The notes beneath the pieces are model-generated. The model made no database searches. It had not been told where the DNA came from and saw nothing but the letters and a program-made list of their open reading frames with translations. A DNA stretch of 64,000 nt from Ctenosaura bakeri (taxonomy: Eukaryota > Chordata > Lepidosauria > Squamata > Iguanidae): NCBI GenBank assembly GCA_948474755.1, contig CAOLHI010000649.1, forward strand, positions 372,001-436,000, read 5' to 3'. Positions 21,801 through 34,849 of the stretch are shown in pieces; the first letter of the stretch is position 1; each line of letters begins with the position of its first letter. The position numbers were made by a program, and so were the translations under genes.

Positions 21801-24800
21801 AAAGTTCAGTTAAATAGGTGAGGCTAGTTTACAAAATGGATTATCTCTGCCACAAGAACTTACCTGAAACATCCTCCTCCAGCTGTCGTTACTGAGAGAT
21901 AATGAGGTGGGTGGCAAATAAGGACCAGGCCTTTCTCGTTGTAGAATAGTCCTCCCTGGACAGCTGAGGGAGACATTGACACTTTTGTTGTTTTGGCAAT
22001 AGTAAGACTTCTCTGTGGCTTTTATAAATTTTCAGTGGTTTTAAAATTTTTGTATAAGTTTCTGGCTTGATTTTGTATCACCTTTATTTTTTTCATACTA
22101 TTATGGAACATTGTTGTTTGAAAAAGCAATCTTTCCTAGCTGTGCATAGAAGTTACTTAACCAAGACAGACTACATGTAGCAAAAGAGAAACCAGATGGC
22201 AATCAGTTGAGGCTTCATAAACCACAATCTGAGAAGCCGGAAATGAACACAAAGCAGAACATTTGCCCCAATTCCCTCTTTTGATCCCTGGTTTTCTGGT
22301 TCCCAGTAGGCTGCACTGGGAAACTCTGGCTTAAAACAAGCCAGGCTATATGTGCTGAAGCTGATGCAAGACAGGACGGTGGGGACATGACAGTGGAGCT
22401 TTTGGCCCTGATGAACGTTCCTAGCTGTATTGACTAACAATTTGCTTGTGGAGACATTAGGCACTTTTTCAGTGGCACATACTCTGATAAATGATTTGGA
22501 GCCCTGAAATGTTATTTCTAATTGGCTGCCTTGACTTTTGTTATTTTGATCCCCCCCCTTTTTTTTTTTTTAGTAAAACCACCTGAAAGGCTGATGGGAC
22601 TTTTTAAATTTTTGTTTGGCTTGTTTTTCTGGAATTCCACAGTTTGCCTTTTTAAGCCATAGGTGAACTGTTTGCTCAGGAAGACTCTCATCCTGGCTGA
22701 TGCTTGAGCTCTCTTCCTGTTTCTGTTTGAGCTCATTGAAATAGGGCCCAAGGAAAGAACCACCCTCACAGCAGCACTCTTCCGGAAATGAGAGAGCTAC
22801 CCACAGTTCGTGTTATCAACAAAGAAAAATCATGTACTAGTTTAGGTTAAAAAAAATATGAAGTTTCTTGTAAATCCCTCTCCAAAAATAAAACAAAACA
22901 GATCCATAGTAGAAGTTCCATTGCACTGCACAATCAAAGTATACAGTCCCTATGCAAAATATGAGAATGTTAGAAAAACAACAGAGTTAAACCTAGAATT
23001 CCACATGGACAGAGCAAAAGAATCAGCAATTGTGTCCCATAAACAGTTTCAACGGTAGATACAAAAGTTGTAGGAGAAATAAAATTAGGGGCGATGTTAC
23101 TCAGTGAATTAGCTAACACAATCAAGATTACTGAAAATACAGAAAAAAATCATATCTGTTGTCTCTAATATTAACCATTTTTAATAGACTTGGCAAAATT
23201 TTGTATCTGGAATATGTTATGCAGCACAGTTTCTTTTCAGAAATCTCCAAAGATATGATTAGCCATTAATTTTCTGATGTGTGTTAATAGAACAAGCAAT
23301 CTGGGGTAAATTTCTAGACGTAGGCTCTTCTGTGTTGGGATGAGGCTCTTGTGCTCTTCTGTATGTTGTTAGACTTCAGCCTCAATCATCCGTAGCCAGT
23401 ATAAACAAAATGAAGAGATGATAGAGGTTGTAGTCCCACAGCATCTGGAAAGTCACACATTATCCACACCTGCTCTGTATATTCTAGTGTTTGCAGTGAA
23501 TGTGCCATCCCAGAGAAGGAATGAAGACCGTTTAGTTCCCAAATGGCTGTCTTCCTGTCCGTGTAGCTGAGTCCTCTATCCTTCATTGGGCTCCATATTG
23601 TAGGTACAGCTTCGGAACTTTGCACTTCAAATGACAATAGTTTTAATTGCTGCGCATCAGACATTTATACCTGTTAGACTCTGTCTCTTCATCCTAAATG
23701 TAGAGTGCACAACCCAAGTGCCAGGGCTTGTGCCTTATAACCTAACCAACCTGTCACCTCTATCACTAGGATGAGGGTGAAGTTAAAACTTTCCCCTGTC
23801 TCAATTATTCTGAGGTTCCTCTTCACCCCAGTGAAGGTAGGAGGGTGGGAAGAATCTGCACCCTCACAGATATTGGATTTTTCCCTTGGAATCGAAAAGC
23901 CTACACACACCTACTGTAAAGGCTCAGTTTACAGTATTCAGGGATGGGAAATTATGGAATTTTTGTAAGAAGTTGAAGGGAATCCAGCAATGGCATAAAA
24001 AGTGTGCTTGGTCAGTGAATATATCATAATGTTGCTTTTAAGACTGCAGTTTCAGTCTAGCACATAACAAAAAGGCCCTGTGTATTGTTCAGAACTGACA
24101 TTGTGAAACGTGCAGATGTTCTTCTATCCATACCTCGCAAGACAGAGGTGAAGTGAAGATTTGCTGAATGCATTGTTCATAGTATCTTAATCCTTTCTAG
24201 CCAGCATTTTCTTCGGCACGGAGCTTAGTCGGTATGTTAAAGCTATAAATACCAGTGTAGTTGCAGGTGAAGAGACGCCTTTAAAAACAGGCCATTTGAT
24301 CAGTTAAATGCTGAGAATCTTGTGTGGGGGAAACAGGGTTTGCTTCATGTTTAACTGGAGTATAATTTAGAAGTCATATTTAGAAACCCAGCAATGCTGC
24401 TTTTGGGAAAACTTGAACTGCTTCACTACCCTGTTAGCTTGGTATTTCAGTCGGCACAACAGCTGTGTACCAGATGTTATGCTTTGTGAGAAATATCATT
24501 TCCATCCAGGCATTTTGCCTTTGTGCTCGGCATGGATATTGTGAGAAAGGAAAGCACAGAGAGCTTTAAGTGATCTGACAGCCCTGTAAGAGCCGCTTAT
24601 TTTCAAGACTTTTGTTGCCAGTCATGACATCAGTCAGAATCAGCAAGGTTACCAGGGAATGATTTGGAAAACACCTATCAAAATGGCTTCTATTCCTTGA
24701 GCTGTTTTTCAAACAGTATTGCATTGCTGGAAAGATATGCTGGTTCCACTGAAATGGTGCTTTTGATTTAAGTATAAAAATATAAGTTAAAAAATGTTAC

Positions 24801-25146
24801 ACAATGAGGATGCAAAAAGCTTTGGTGTTTTAGGAAGCAGTGAGGAAGACAGGCTCAATATTTCTGAAGAATAGTATCTCTTTGCTTCATTTTCCAAGTG
24901 CTTGAAAGCTTCTGCTGTTTGCGCAAAAATCCAGCTGTCATTGCTTGCAGTAAGCACTGGGTCAACTTCAGTGGGAAAGTATTTTTCTTTTACCACACCT
25001 TGGGAGCATGTGCTTTTAGTTAGGAAGGTAATCAACCAAACTTGTTTGATAGGGAAGAGCTAGCACACACACATTTTCACCCATTTTTAAATATCCACAC
25101 TTACCTAAAAGTATGGAGAAGTGAAAGAAGGCATAGTTATTGTAGT

Positions 25147-25352
25147 TAGTATGTGCCTTCAAATTGTTTCTGACTTACGGTGACTCTAAAGTGAGCCCAC
25201 CACAGGGTTTGTTTTGACAAGCTTTCTTGAGAGGGGTTTGTCATTACCTTCCTCTGAGGCTGAGAGAAGGTGACTTGCCCAAAGTCACCCAGTGGGTTTC
25301 CATGGCTGAATAGAATTTGAACCCAGGTCTTCCACCATCACACTGGTTCTAT
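25147..25352 (-). repeat. tRNA-derived (CAA)n-tail SINE, reverse orientation
   Basis: In plus orientation it runs 'gtgccttcaaattgtttctg', 'cttacggtgactctaa', 'ccttcctctgaggctgag', 'aaagtcacccagtgggtttc' and ends 'cactggttcta', the complement of the tRNA-like head. Same family as the copies at 44716 and 62510. Confidence 0.85.
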
Positions 25353-27089
25353 ATTTTTTTCTCTCCACAGTACTGCCTTTTTAATGAACTGCCTTTCACC
25401 AAAATAAAATTAAGTATATGAGCTGTAGTCCTGTCCCTAGATATCTGTACATATAATGCATTGATATTAAGAAGGAGTTATAGATAAATAATGTCTGTGT
25501 GCAGGTTTGCAGAGGGTTTTTAAGAGAGAAAGAATTATTAATTTCTTCCTTTGTCTCCCTTTTTTCTTTTTTTCAGAAAAAAGCTTGGCACTTCTTAAAT
25601 TGCCCTTTATTGTGCTTCAAGTCACACTTGTTTCCTCAGACTGGCTCCAGGAAATACATTTTGTGTCTGTTTTTGTGACTGTTTTGGCTTTGTCACACAT
25701 CCTTCCATGTCAAAAATAGATAATGGAGCATTATCTCATCCAGCTTGTCTGATACATAGATTATCAGTGTTCAGCAACAAATTGTGCAGGGTCCATTACA
25801 ACCAAACTTAACTAAAAGAATGTGTAGTCAATTTAAAAAAGCATAGAAATTACAAATCCCCAGTGAAATTCAGTAAACACAAGTCATGGACAGTGCCTAT
25901 AGGCCACTTCTGGTAAACCAAAATACTTGAACAGCTTATAAAACAAATGTTGAAACCAACTCAAAGTAGGACTGTAATCTAAGCAGACTGCTGTTGCAAT
26001 CATTTCCGGTATTCTTCAGGGTGTTACTGATATGCTACATTAATCTTGCTAGTACTATTGAAATGACATGATGTTACTGAAATATCTATGGCTACTTACA
26101 GTGTGTTGCTTGTGGTATTAGGAAATCAACAAACTCAAGCCCTAATAGAGTAGAAATCTTAAATTTGTACTTTTTCACATGATACTTGTATGAGCTGTTG
26201 AGAAAATGCTACAGCTCATATCGTAGCCTTTAGATGCACAACATCCCAGCTTTAGTCTCTAGTATGTCCAAGTAGGACTGACTGAAACCCTAGAGAACCA
26301 CTGCCAGCCAGTGTAAATAACGCTGAGTTAGATAACCTGTGGGCCTGACATGTTACAAGGCAATTTCTCATATTCTTAGTATTAACAGTGATATATGGAT
26401 GTAAACCTTAGCCATGAAAGATGTGTTAGCTTTGGTTAGACTTTGACAGTGCAAAGCACTTCAAGACTGCCACTTTATTTGCCATTATGGTTTAACTAAA
26501 TTCCTTAGAGTACCTTTCATCTTTTCTTTTCTGTTCTGAACTGCCAACTTCCTTCAGTTCTTTCCTAGAAAAAAATTAACAAGCCACAGAAAAGGCCAAG
26601 CACTAAATTCTTCTACCACTGCCAAAGATTCATTAGGTGTGTAAGTAAATTCAACATGCATTTTGAAAGACAGTGTAATCATTTCTACGTTGTATAGAAA
26701 TCTACAATAATAGCAGGTCTTTTTCTGCTGCACAAGAGTGGGTAAAATATTTTTGTTGGGTCTTTTTATACATTTATTTGAGCAATCTCATACTATTTTT
26801 TCTATGGAAAGCTAATAATATGGTGAAAAACAAAATTGAAATCCATAAATGTGAGCAGACATGGATGTGTACCCTGTTTTGTATTTCATTGGACTTGATT
26901 TGTTTGTAATGGCTGTTTCAGAGCTGAGGCAAGATCTCAAAAAAAAATTTTTTTCACCATTTGATTGAAGTACCACAAACACTCCCAGTTTGGGCTTGGG
27001 GTCAATGATTCACAGGGGGAAGTGAGTGGAGATTTTTATCTCCTTGATCCTCTGAAAGATTTGTCCTGGGTTCTTCTATTGTAGAATTT

Positions 27090-27325
27090 AGTTTTATTAA
27101 TTGATTACTGTTATATCCCTTTCCTCTAGTGAACTCAAGGTAGCATGCATGGCTCTCTTCTTCCTCACTTTTCCTTCATAACAGCCTCATGAGGGTGGTC
27201 AAGTTGAGGAAGAAGAACTGGCAGGACCTCTCACAACAAATTTCATAGCTCAGTGGAGGCTTGAACCCACATTTCCCAAATTCTAGTATAATACTCTTAC
27301 CACTACACCATTGGTTGTCTCTGGT
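27090..27325 (-). repeat. tRNA-derived SINE of a second type, reverse orientation
   Basis: It begins 'tgttatatccctttcctcta' and includes 'cagcctcatgagggtggtca'. It ends in the reverse of the same tRNA-like head ('ttaccactacaccattgg') used by the (CAA)n-tail SINEs, but the 3' body is different. So one head is shared by two SINE bodies. Confidence 0.65.
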
Positions 27326-28227
27326 GTTCTTTTAGAATATACCATAATTGTATCTGATGGCTCAGCAAAAATAAATAAGACCTCAAAGAAAAGCTGGACT
27401 TAGCAGTAGGCAAGCAGGGCATCCATTCACTCTGGGTGCAAGATGATGGTGTACAGAGATGAGCTTGGAGGCTCAGTATTGATTTATTTTATTGTCAACA
27501 GGAACAAGAGAAAAATGAATGAGTAACAACAACAAATATCCTACCTTACCTTCCCCCTAAAATTCTACTGATTGCTTGGATGTGAGCTACAAAAATGAAC
27601 TTCCTCCCAAAACGAATTTCCACTAATGAACTGTGATGTATTTCTTTTTCAGTTCCCAGTTTGATGTAATTTGTTCTTTATAAAAAGAAGCTGGGGAGGG
27701 CTTTATTTACCAAGTACTATAGGGCAGGTTGGGAAGACTGCATAACAGATGTGGGTGTGTGCTGGTGATCTACTGGTGGTCTACTGAAACAACTCCTTGT
27801 GCAAGGCACTGTTTATATTGGGACCAACCCTATCTAGAAGGCTTGGTGCCCCCCTCAGATCCTGTCTTCTTGCAGACCTATAGCACTTTTGATTAGGCCA
27901 GACTCAGCTCATCCTGCCCTCTCTTCCTCAAGAATAAGCATCTAAAAATTCAAATTCAAACTTGAATTTAGGAGAATGGATGCCATTATCATTGTGAACA
28001 TAACCTCTTCTTCAACCAGATATTCAACTAAGCAGCCACATATATATGGAGGAAATGCTAGAAAAACTGATTTTACATGGTTGATACTTGTTGCTTTGTC
28101 TGATACCAAGAGTTCTATAGCAGCTATCAGGTTCCCTCAAGGGGAAAAAAACAACAACTACAGTCCTTTGTGATCTTGGCTTGCAAGCCACACTGAGCAT
28201 CCTTGTATTTGCCTATTCTTTTGGCAG

Positions 28228-28355
28228 AGGTCAAAGACTACGAACCCCCATTTGGTTCTAAAGTGAGAGAACATCCTTGTGTTGAAAGCATGAAGGACAA
28301 TGTTTTGAGGGACAGAGGGCGACCGGAGATTCCTAGCTCATGGCTCAACCATCAG
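28228..28355 (+). CDS. TGFBR2: TGFBR2 coding exon: kinase C-lobe
   Basis: This 128-bp exon completes the split Glu codon and reads [20 protein letters not shown], then [15 protein letters not shown] and ends WLNHQ. The substrate-lobe loop between helices F and H of the receptor kinase is unmistakable. The acceptor is TTGGCAG and the donor CAG|GTAAGT is consensus. The exon is in frame with both neighbours. It has no internal oddity. Confidence 0.98.
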
Positions 28356-31289
28356 GTAAGTGGATCAGCCTGTGCTACCTAGCTACTAGTGATTATCAAG
28401 GGCACCAATCCAGCAAAAACTGACAAAATTGCAGCTCTGTATCTTCTCTCTGAGCTATGACTAGCAGAATCCCTCAGCCAGGGTTCTGGGAGTTTTCCAA
28501 GTTCTGTAATCTCCTTGTGCTTTATAACTGTATTTACATAGATCATTTACATCTAATTTTCACTTACATTTACTTTACATATTAATTTTCCTTTTGTGGA
28601 ATACCTAGGCAACTCGGATTGACTAAGGGCAACTGGTCAATTTAGTGTATCATATGTCAGTGAAAATTTACTGGAAATCAGCCCTTTGAATATTTACCAG
28701 TTGCCTTTTAAGATTCTTGGCACCCTCGCTGAAAACCACCAACACTGGATCTATGCTGCATGTTCTTCCTCTGTATTTGTATTTTCATAATAAAACCATT
28801 TTTCATGATAGAAACCTTTGAAATGGATTCCACACAGCACTCTTTGCCCTCCCCTTTGCTTCTTAATGAGATTTATCCACTATTGGTTTTCAAGTTAATG
28901 TTTAAATATGTAAGTTGACTTCAAAGTCAGTAATTCCAGTGTGAAGAAAATCAACGTTATTTGTATACTTCGTAATATCATTGTACCATTGACATCTGTC
29001 AGCATTATCCATTTGATAAATTGTGCAGTGAATGCTGGACTTCGTAATGTGGACATATGAGCACCATAGTTCTCATCTTGATCCTACTTAAAATGTCTTT
29101 TTGTTTTTGTTTTGATATAAAGGGAAGTAACTAAATGCTCCTGTGATTAAGGCCTGGACTATGTCCAGTCTAAACAGGGTTGCGAGTAAAACTTATATTG
29201 TTGGTTACAAGCCAACAATGGAGTCCTCTGTGTAGCAGGACTGTGGTTTTCCAGGTATTCAAAAAATGTTGTTCCCACTATCTGCCCTTGTTGGCCGGGG
29301 TGGCGTGACTGGTGGGAAAAGTAGTTCATCAGCACTTGGGATATATCAATACAGCATACTGATTGTGATATCACTTTAACTCTTATGGCACCACGCTATG
29401 GAATCCTGGGATTTTTAGTTTGCTGAGAACTTGAGAATTCTGTGCTAGAGCTAATTATTGTTTAAACTGCAGCAGTACAGTTTTCTAGCAGAGAATTCTA
29501 AGTACCTCACCAAACTACAGATCTCAAGATTCCATAGATGGGACCATGGCTGGGCCACATGTTCTTCAGCCCTGTGTTGTGGAGTAATTACAGCAACAAC
29601 AACAACGGCTTCAGTTTAAGTAGCTCAAGGGATAAAGACTCTCATGTAAAGAAAATTGTCCATGCCTTCCTCCCCACTCTGTCCCCTGCCCTACTATAAA
29701 AAACATCTCTCATGGGCTCAAAAACCCTCTTGTTTAGTTTAGGGGGAGTGACGAGGGCGAGATTGCCCAAAATCTAGTGGAGCTTCCTTTCAAGACCACA
29801 GTCTAATTTAGAACAAATCCAAATCCCTCCATCCCTTATAGAATATTTCTTTATGTTTCTTCCCATGCCCTATAAGCTATCCAGAGGCTTTTAGAAGTGC
29901 AGGAGGCTGGAGGGGTGAGCTTCCATTCAGAGACTATTTAGGATTTGAGCCAATGCGCACTCCATACTTCCTGAGCTATTTTCTTAGCAGATGGCTGAGA
30001 GTCAAAAATTCTATTTCCCAGACACGCCTTGTTCCTCACAGTGAGAGACATCCCACATTTTAGTGTCATGGAAAGTAGAACCATTTTTTAAACTAACAAG
30101 TAGGAAGGGTTTTTTTTCCTCCTCAGCAGGATTGAATGTTCACATCTCTTATAGTTCCCTTGATCTTCCCAGATTTGGAAAGTCCTTGACAAATGTAGTA
30201 CCTGAACAACCAATTCAGTGTGCACCCCCTTACTTTGAGCCTTCTCAGTGCCATTAATATGTAAACCAGCACTATATCTTGCAAAAGACCAGTCTGTACT
30301 CCTGTGCCCACCACCCTGCAGATGATGTACAATAGAAACTGTAGAACTTGTAAATATTACTCTTATTTTTGCACTATATGTCCCAGCCAACACAGTGAGT
30401 GGCCATATTTTCTGGAGGATTCAGGAAGTTGTAGTTCAAGGCCATGATCTTTTTGGGGCATAATACTAATATAATGGTGGTTTCCACTAGCACCATTTTC
30501 TTTGTGCTTGCAAAGAGCCATATGTTTCTTGAATGCCTGACACTATGCAGAGGGGTTTCCACAGAGCCAAGGCAGTTTGGGAAAGAATGGATTAGATAAT
30601 AACCTGTGCCATGGGGCAGGTGATTGTCTGAGCCAGCCTTACCATACCCTCTCAGTTCTGTGGACCCACTGAAAGCCATGCTTTCAAGAAGCAGGCAGTG
30701 TGGAGCTGACATTGTTTCTGCATTCCTCCAATACTTTTTCCCTTGCTCCAAAGCAGTTGCCTTCCTCTCCACCAGCATAGTCAGGCCACTAGCTGAGTCA
30801 AAAGGATTTTTGACCCCCAAAAGTAAATTTCCAGGCAGTAGGAAATTCATACTATCACAAAAGAGATAACTTTAAAGTAACATTTGTTACAAGCTGCTGT
30901 CTATCAGCAGCCTTAATTCTCTGGGTGTAAAATGAGAATCTTAATCCTGGGGCTGTTTGGTGCAAGCTTATTTCCTCTTGACTGAAAAGGTGGCTGATAT
31001 AAGCAATAACACAGTTTGCTACCATTTGTATTTTCTATTTTTCTTTAAGCCCATACGGTGTAAATTTAAGCAGGCTGTGTCTTCTTACATTTTATTTCAG
31101 TGCATCCTTTCAGTGCAGAGATGCAAACAACACGTGAGAATTTACACACCTTGCAGACAACAATATCCTCCCTTGTGGGGGCGGGTGGGAGGCAGTGGCC
31201 TTGTAGTCCTGTACCTTTCCATTTTTTGAAGTATGTTCATTGAAGTTTTTTGAAGTATGTACATTGCTTTTTTTCTTGGCATATTTCAG
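28356..31289 (+). other. TGFBR2: TGFBR2 last intron (2.9 kb)
   Basis: It runs from GTAAGT to TATTTCAG. It contains one M2 MITE (29375-29550), a short CAA run (29592-29607) and a MITE-like scrap near 30384-30450 ('gttgtagttcaaggccatga'). The remainder is unassigned. Confidence 0.95.
29375..29550. repeat. MITE, family M2
   Basis: The halves 'ctatggaatcctgggatttt' (29397) and 'acagatctcaagattccata' (29516) are roughly inverse, with the middle 'gagaattctgtgctagag' / 'ctagcagagaattcta'. This is the foldback structure of the family also at 15195-15400. Confidence 0.65.
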
Positions 31290-31469
31290 GGCATCCAGAA
31301 AGTGTGTGAGACTCTTGTAGAGTGCTGGGACCATGACCCTGAGGCCCGGCTCACTGCTCAGTGTGTAGCTGAGCGGTTCAATGAATTTGAGTACCAGGAC
31401 AGACTCTCAGGAAGAAGCAGCTCGGAAGAGAAGATCCCCGAGGAGGGCTCAGTAAACAGTGCCAACTAA
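31290..31469 (+). CDS. TGFBR2: TGFBR2 terminal coding exon
   Basis: After TATTTCAG the frame reads [20 protein letters not shown], then [14 protein letters not shown], the kinase helix I region with the conserved Arg. The cytoplasmic tail [21 protein letters not shown] ends at TAA (31467-31469). The last three residues differ from the human ending as I recall it, which is a variable part. With the three exons before, about 409 receptor residues lie in this window. The exon is in phase 0. Confidence 0.98.
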   Translation, partial: GIQKVCETLVECWDHDPEARLTAQCVAERFNEFEYQDRLSGRSSSEEKIPEEGSVNSAN

Positions 31470-31812
31470 CAACTATTGAGGCAAAACTTGTTTGGAAGAG
31501 AAAGCAAGAGAGAAAGAAAAAAGCTGCTCTTTTGGTCTTGTGTGCACAGTCCTGGAACAGGAAGAGGTCTTGAGTGTACTTTCTGTGGCACTGAAGATCC
31601 CACCTCTCCTTCAGCACTGCAGCTCCCATGGAAAGGAAATGATTTTATGAGAATGCCATGATGGGCAAACCATCATGCCAGAGCAACCATTTCCTTGACT
31701 GTGTCATAGGATGAGCTACTTTGGTGCTTCCCTGAGCAAAGGAGATTATACAAAATGCCAACCATGTTTGCACTTTATCAATGCCTGTACATAACTATGG
31801 AAGAGCAATTTT

Positions 31813-31856
31813 ATGTATGTATGTATGTATATATCTATATCTATATATACACACAG
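31813..31856. repeat. TATG/TATATC microsatellite in the 3'UTR
   Basis: Four TATG units grade into TATATC and CA units. Confidence 0.9.
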
Positions 31857-32080
31857 CAAAGCTCTGCAGAGAATTTTTCAGGAAACTAAGGTTTAGATAG
31901 AAAACTCCCTCAGTGGATTGCGAGGATATCCTTTGTGATACTGGCAGCAAAAGTGCCTTATTCACCTGCATCAGAAAAGTGGTAGTAACACACTACACTG
32001 TAGTATACATCGCTGCACTACGTTTTTGCTATTGAGGAACAGAAAAATTCACAACTGCTTAGAGTTTGTGCCATATTCAG

Positions 32081-32165
32081 AGCTTGGACAAAGTTATGTT
32101 TGGGGACTATGACTACCAAGATCTCCCAGATAGCATAGCCATGGAAAAGTAATTTTTCCAAGCTT
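32081..32165. repeat. MITE, family M3 (AGCTTGGA ends)
   Basis: The ends are AGCTTGGACAAAGTTA and the inverse TAATTTTTCCAAGCT. The middle has 'gactatgactaccaagatct'. Related copies are at 32945-33058, 42669-42766 and 56864-56911. Confidence 0.7.
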
Positions 32166-32944
32166 TGGCAAAATTAAAGCTTTTACACACACATTCACAC
32201 ATCAATGCAATGATTGTTTAGCTAATTCCTGAATATATTACTGTTTGTAGGTTCAGAGAACCATTTCTGGATTGAAACGTCCTCCCCCCCACAAACCTTC
32301 ATAGAATTTGGAAAACCGTATTATTTTTCTTCCACATCTGTACAAAGGATCATTAATTCCCCCCTCCCTTTCTTTGAAATTGAATTTCATGTGAGTAGCC
32401 GGCATATGGGGAGAGAAAAATAAGAAAGTTTCCCAGCCCCCTGCTTTATGAAATCAGGCAGGGCCAACTATAATTGAAACAGATGTTTCACATTTGCTGT
32501 GCATTCTGACAAAAAAGTAGACTTCTCTCCCCTCCCACCCTCCTTTTCTGGGATTTGGTAACATCATGTCTAGTTTCTTGAGCCCTTAAGTTCACACTTG
32601 ATTTCATGCCCAGTATGAAAGGAGGGAATGGCACACCAATACCTTCTGGAGTGTCTGGCTTTCTGTGATGCTGCAGAAAGGTTTGCTCCTACACTAGGGC
32701 AAGCACTGTCTTTGGTCTTCCTTTTCATGTGCATTGTAGCCAACCCCTGGCTGCTGCTCTTCAGAGATTCTGGCAATACTAGCACATTCCTAAACTGATC
32801 CCCACAGGCATGGCTTACATTCTTTGAGTCTTCCAAAATATTTAGATTCGGAGCTGGCCTCTTGAGGAATTTTAAATGATTTCAAACAGCCTGTGTTTTC
32901 TTGCTAGATCATCAGGGTGCTCAGTTCATCTTGGTTTTAAGCAG

Positions 32945-33058
32945 GGCTTGGAAAAGTTTCTTTGGAGACTACCACTCCCAGAATTCCCGAGCCACATAGC
33001 ATTTAGCATGCTGTCTGGAAGACCCTGGGAGTTACCAATAAGGGTAACTTTTCCACAC
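32945..33058. repeat. MITE, family M3
   Basis: GGCTTGGAAAAGTTTC at the left is inverse to GGTAACTTTTCCACAC at the right. 'actaccactcccagaattcc' is family text. It lies inside the TGFBR2 3'UTR. Confidence 0.65.
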
Positions 33059-33839
33059 TGAAAATTAGGAGGAGGACCTGCAAATCTGGTTTCAGGTGCC
33101 TTCCTTTTGTTTCTGAACAGAGACCAAGAATCTGTTGTCAGAACACAGTTAAATCAATCGACATTAGACACAACCCTCCAAAGTTTTTTTTTAGTCTCTC
33201 ATGTGCAATTCTACCCTAGAGAAACTCTTGCTTTGTGTACCCAATAGGGAAGAAGAAGTATATTCACATAGGAATAAAAATTTTATGATGGAAATATTTA
33301 TTTTTTAAAAAAAGCTTTTTGTGTCTGTTTTTATATTAAAAAAAATTCTAGATATATTTAAGCATTAAGTGGGCAAAGACCCTGTAAAATGGAATCCAGA
33401 TTTAATAGCAGTGGACTATGTACTAAACTGTGGAGCTACTGGCAAGACGGGTTTATACTGGATTGAGATGTTTCTAAACTGAGGTGAAATGTACTGACCT
33501 CTAGTGGTGATTTGCCAGGGTAGCATCCTGGAAATCAGCTGCATAAGGAAGGAAAAAGCAGGGAGCTTCAACCCAAACTGAAAGGTAGTGTGCTTTTCTG
33601 CCTCAGATCTAAACCACTATTTTCAAAACAAGTTTAAACATCATGACCTAAATGCAGATGCTAGTTCCAGTATGTCAGCGGGATTTACAAAGCTGTTGAC
33701 TTAGTATTCAACAATAGGTCTTCTTTAGCTGAAACTAGCAATTTGATTTGGGTTATGTCCCCCACCCACTCACACCCATTCCCATCTCTCTGCCACAGCT
33801 CTGAGCTGGAAAAAGTTCCGAAGATGCCTGGACAGCCAG

Positions 33840-34205
33840 GAAGACGTAGCTTAGCCAGATTTTAAAGGTGGATTGGACGAGTTCATGGAAGAAAATTCAG
33901 AGTTTGGGCACGTTACTTTTTTTTGGACCACAGGTACCAAATGCCTGCTAACCAGTATGACTATGCTGCTCAGGAACATCTGGGCACTGCAGTCCAAAAA
34001 TGTATATATATATATTTTTATATCTCTGAGAAAGTCAACACCTACTCATTAACGCAAGTCTTTGCCATCATATCTTACTTCCTGGTTCAGAAGCAGTCTG
34101 CCAGTGAATACCGTGGTGGAGAAAAGTGTTGTCTTCATGACACGTTTGTGGACTTCTCAGAGGCGTCAGTTTTGTGAAGCACAATGCTGGATTAGGTGGA
34201 CCTTG
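33840..34205 (+). repeat. LINE 3'-tail-like interspersed repeat (type T), interrupted
   Basis: It includes 'ggattggacgagttcatgga' and, further on, 'gtttgtggacttctcagagg' and 'atgctggattaggtggacct'. The same order is seen at 54795-55140. This is a familiar reptile repeat, probably a LINE 3' end, whose formal name I cannot give. An AT-rich stretch splits this copy. Confidence 0.5.
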
Positions 34206-34843
34206 GCAGGGGTCGATTGAACTTTGGTTGACCTGTGCCTTTTTATTTTTTCCCTGAGTCAAAGGACAAGGTGCCTCCTCTCCAATTCCATGAACACTGA
34301 AATGGCAGTTGAAGCTTACATGGTAAGCTTCTCCACTATACCTTAGGACAGCACCAGTATAGGAGCAGAGAACGAGCACACAATGCTCTGTCTTTCAGGA
34401 GTGGGGAATGCCTGGAGGGTCAAGGGAACAACTATGGGACTGTCATGGCTGCTTCTCAGGAACTGTCATCTGATGCAGGTGTGTCATTCTGCCTAAGGTT
34501 AGAGCCAGCCTTCATCTATTGGCCTGATCTACCCTGGCTCCTGTTTTGTTCTTACAAGAGGCAAATTGGCTTGATGCTGGTTTATATTTGCAATGTAGAT
34601 GTACTGTGGGTATCCACTCTAAAACAGTGTTACTGTGCTTGGTATTTCTCATGTAGTGCCAAAGATGGAGAGCATCCAGTAGCTCCTAACAACTCTTTAA
34701 CTTTTTGTACTATTCCATGTAAAGGGAAATTTTTTAATTCTTCCATGGAACACTTCCATTGTACAACATGTATGAAAATAGGAATGTGAACATATGTAAT
34801 CAAGTTTATCAAATGTTTCAAGCACTTACCATATTTTTGTATA

Positions 34844-34849
34844 AATAAA
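34844..34849 (+). terminator. TGFBR2: Probable TGFBR2 polyadenylation signal AATAAA
   Basis: Canonical hexamer in 'gtataaataaaatgtttta', about 3.4 kb after the stop codon and followed by a T/G-rich stretch (34850-34890). An alternative AATAAA is at 33273-33278. Confidence 0.6.

Larger units (their letters stand above)
20567..28227 (+). other. TGFBR2: TGFBR2 intron (7.7 kb)
   Basis: It starts GTATGT and ends with TTTTGGCAG. It holds a hAT-MITE scrap (20945-21030), a palindrome-rich element (21340-21800), SINEs at 25147 and 27090, and otherwise unassigned DNA. The part at about 24080-24700 is repeat-poor and of mixed composition. Stretches at 21830-24080 and 25360-27090 hold nothing I can name, apart from a diverged 'ggttgtagtcccacagcatc' MITE scrap near 23427. 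Confidence 0.95.
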
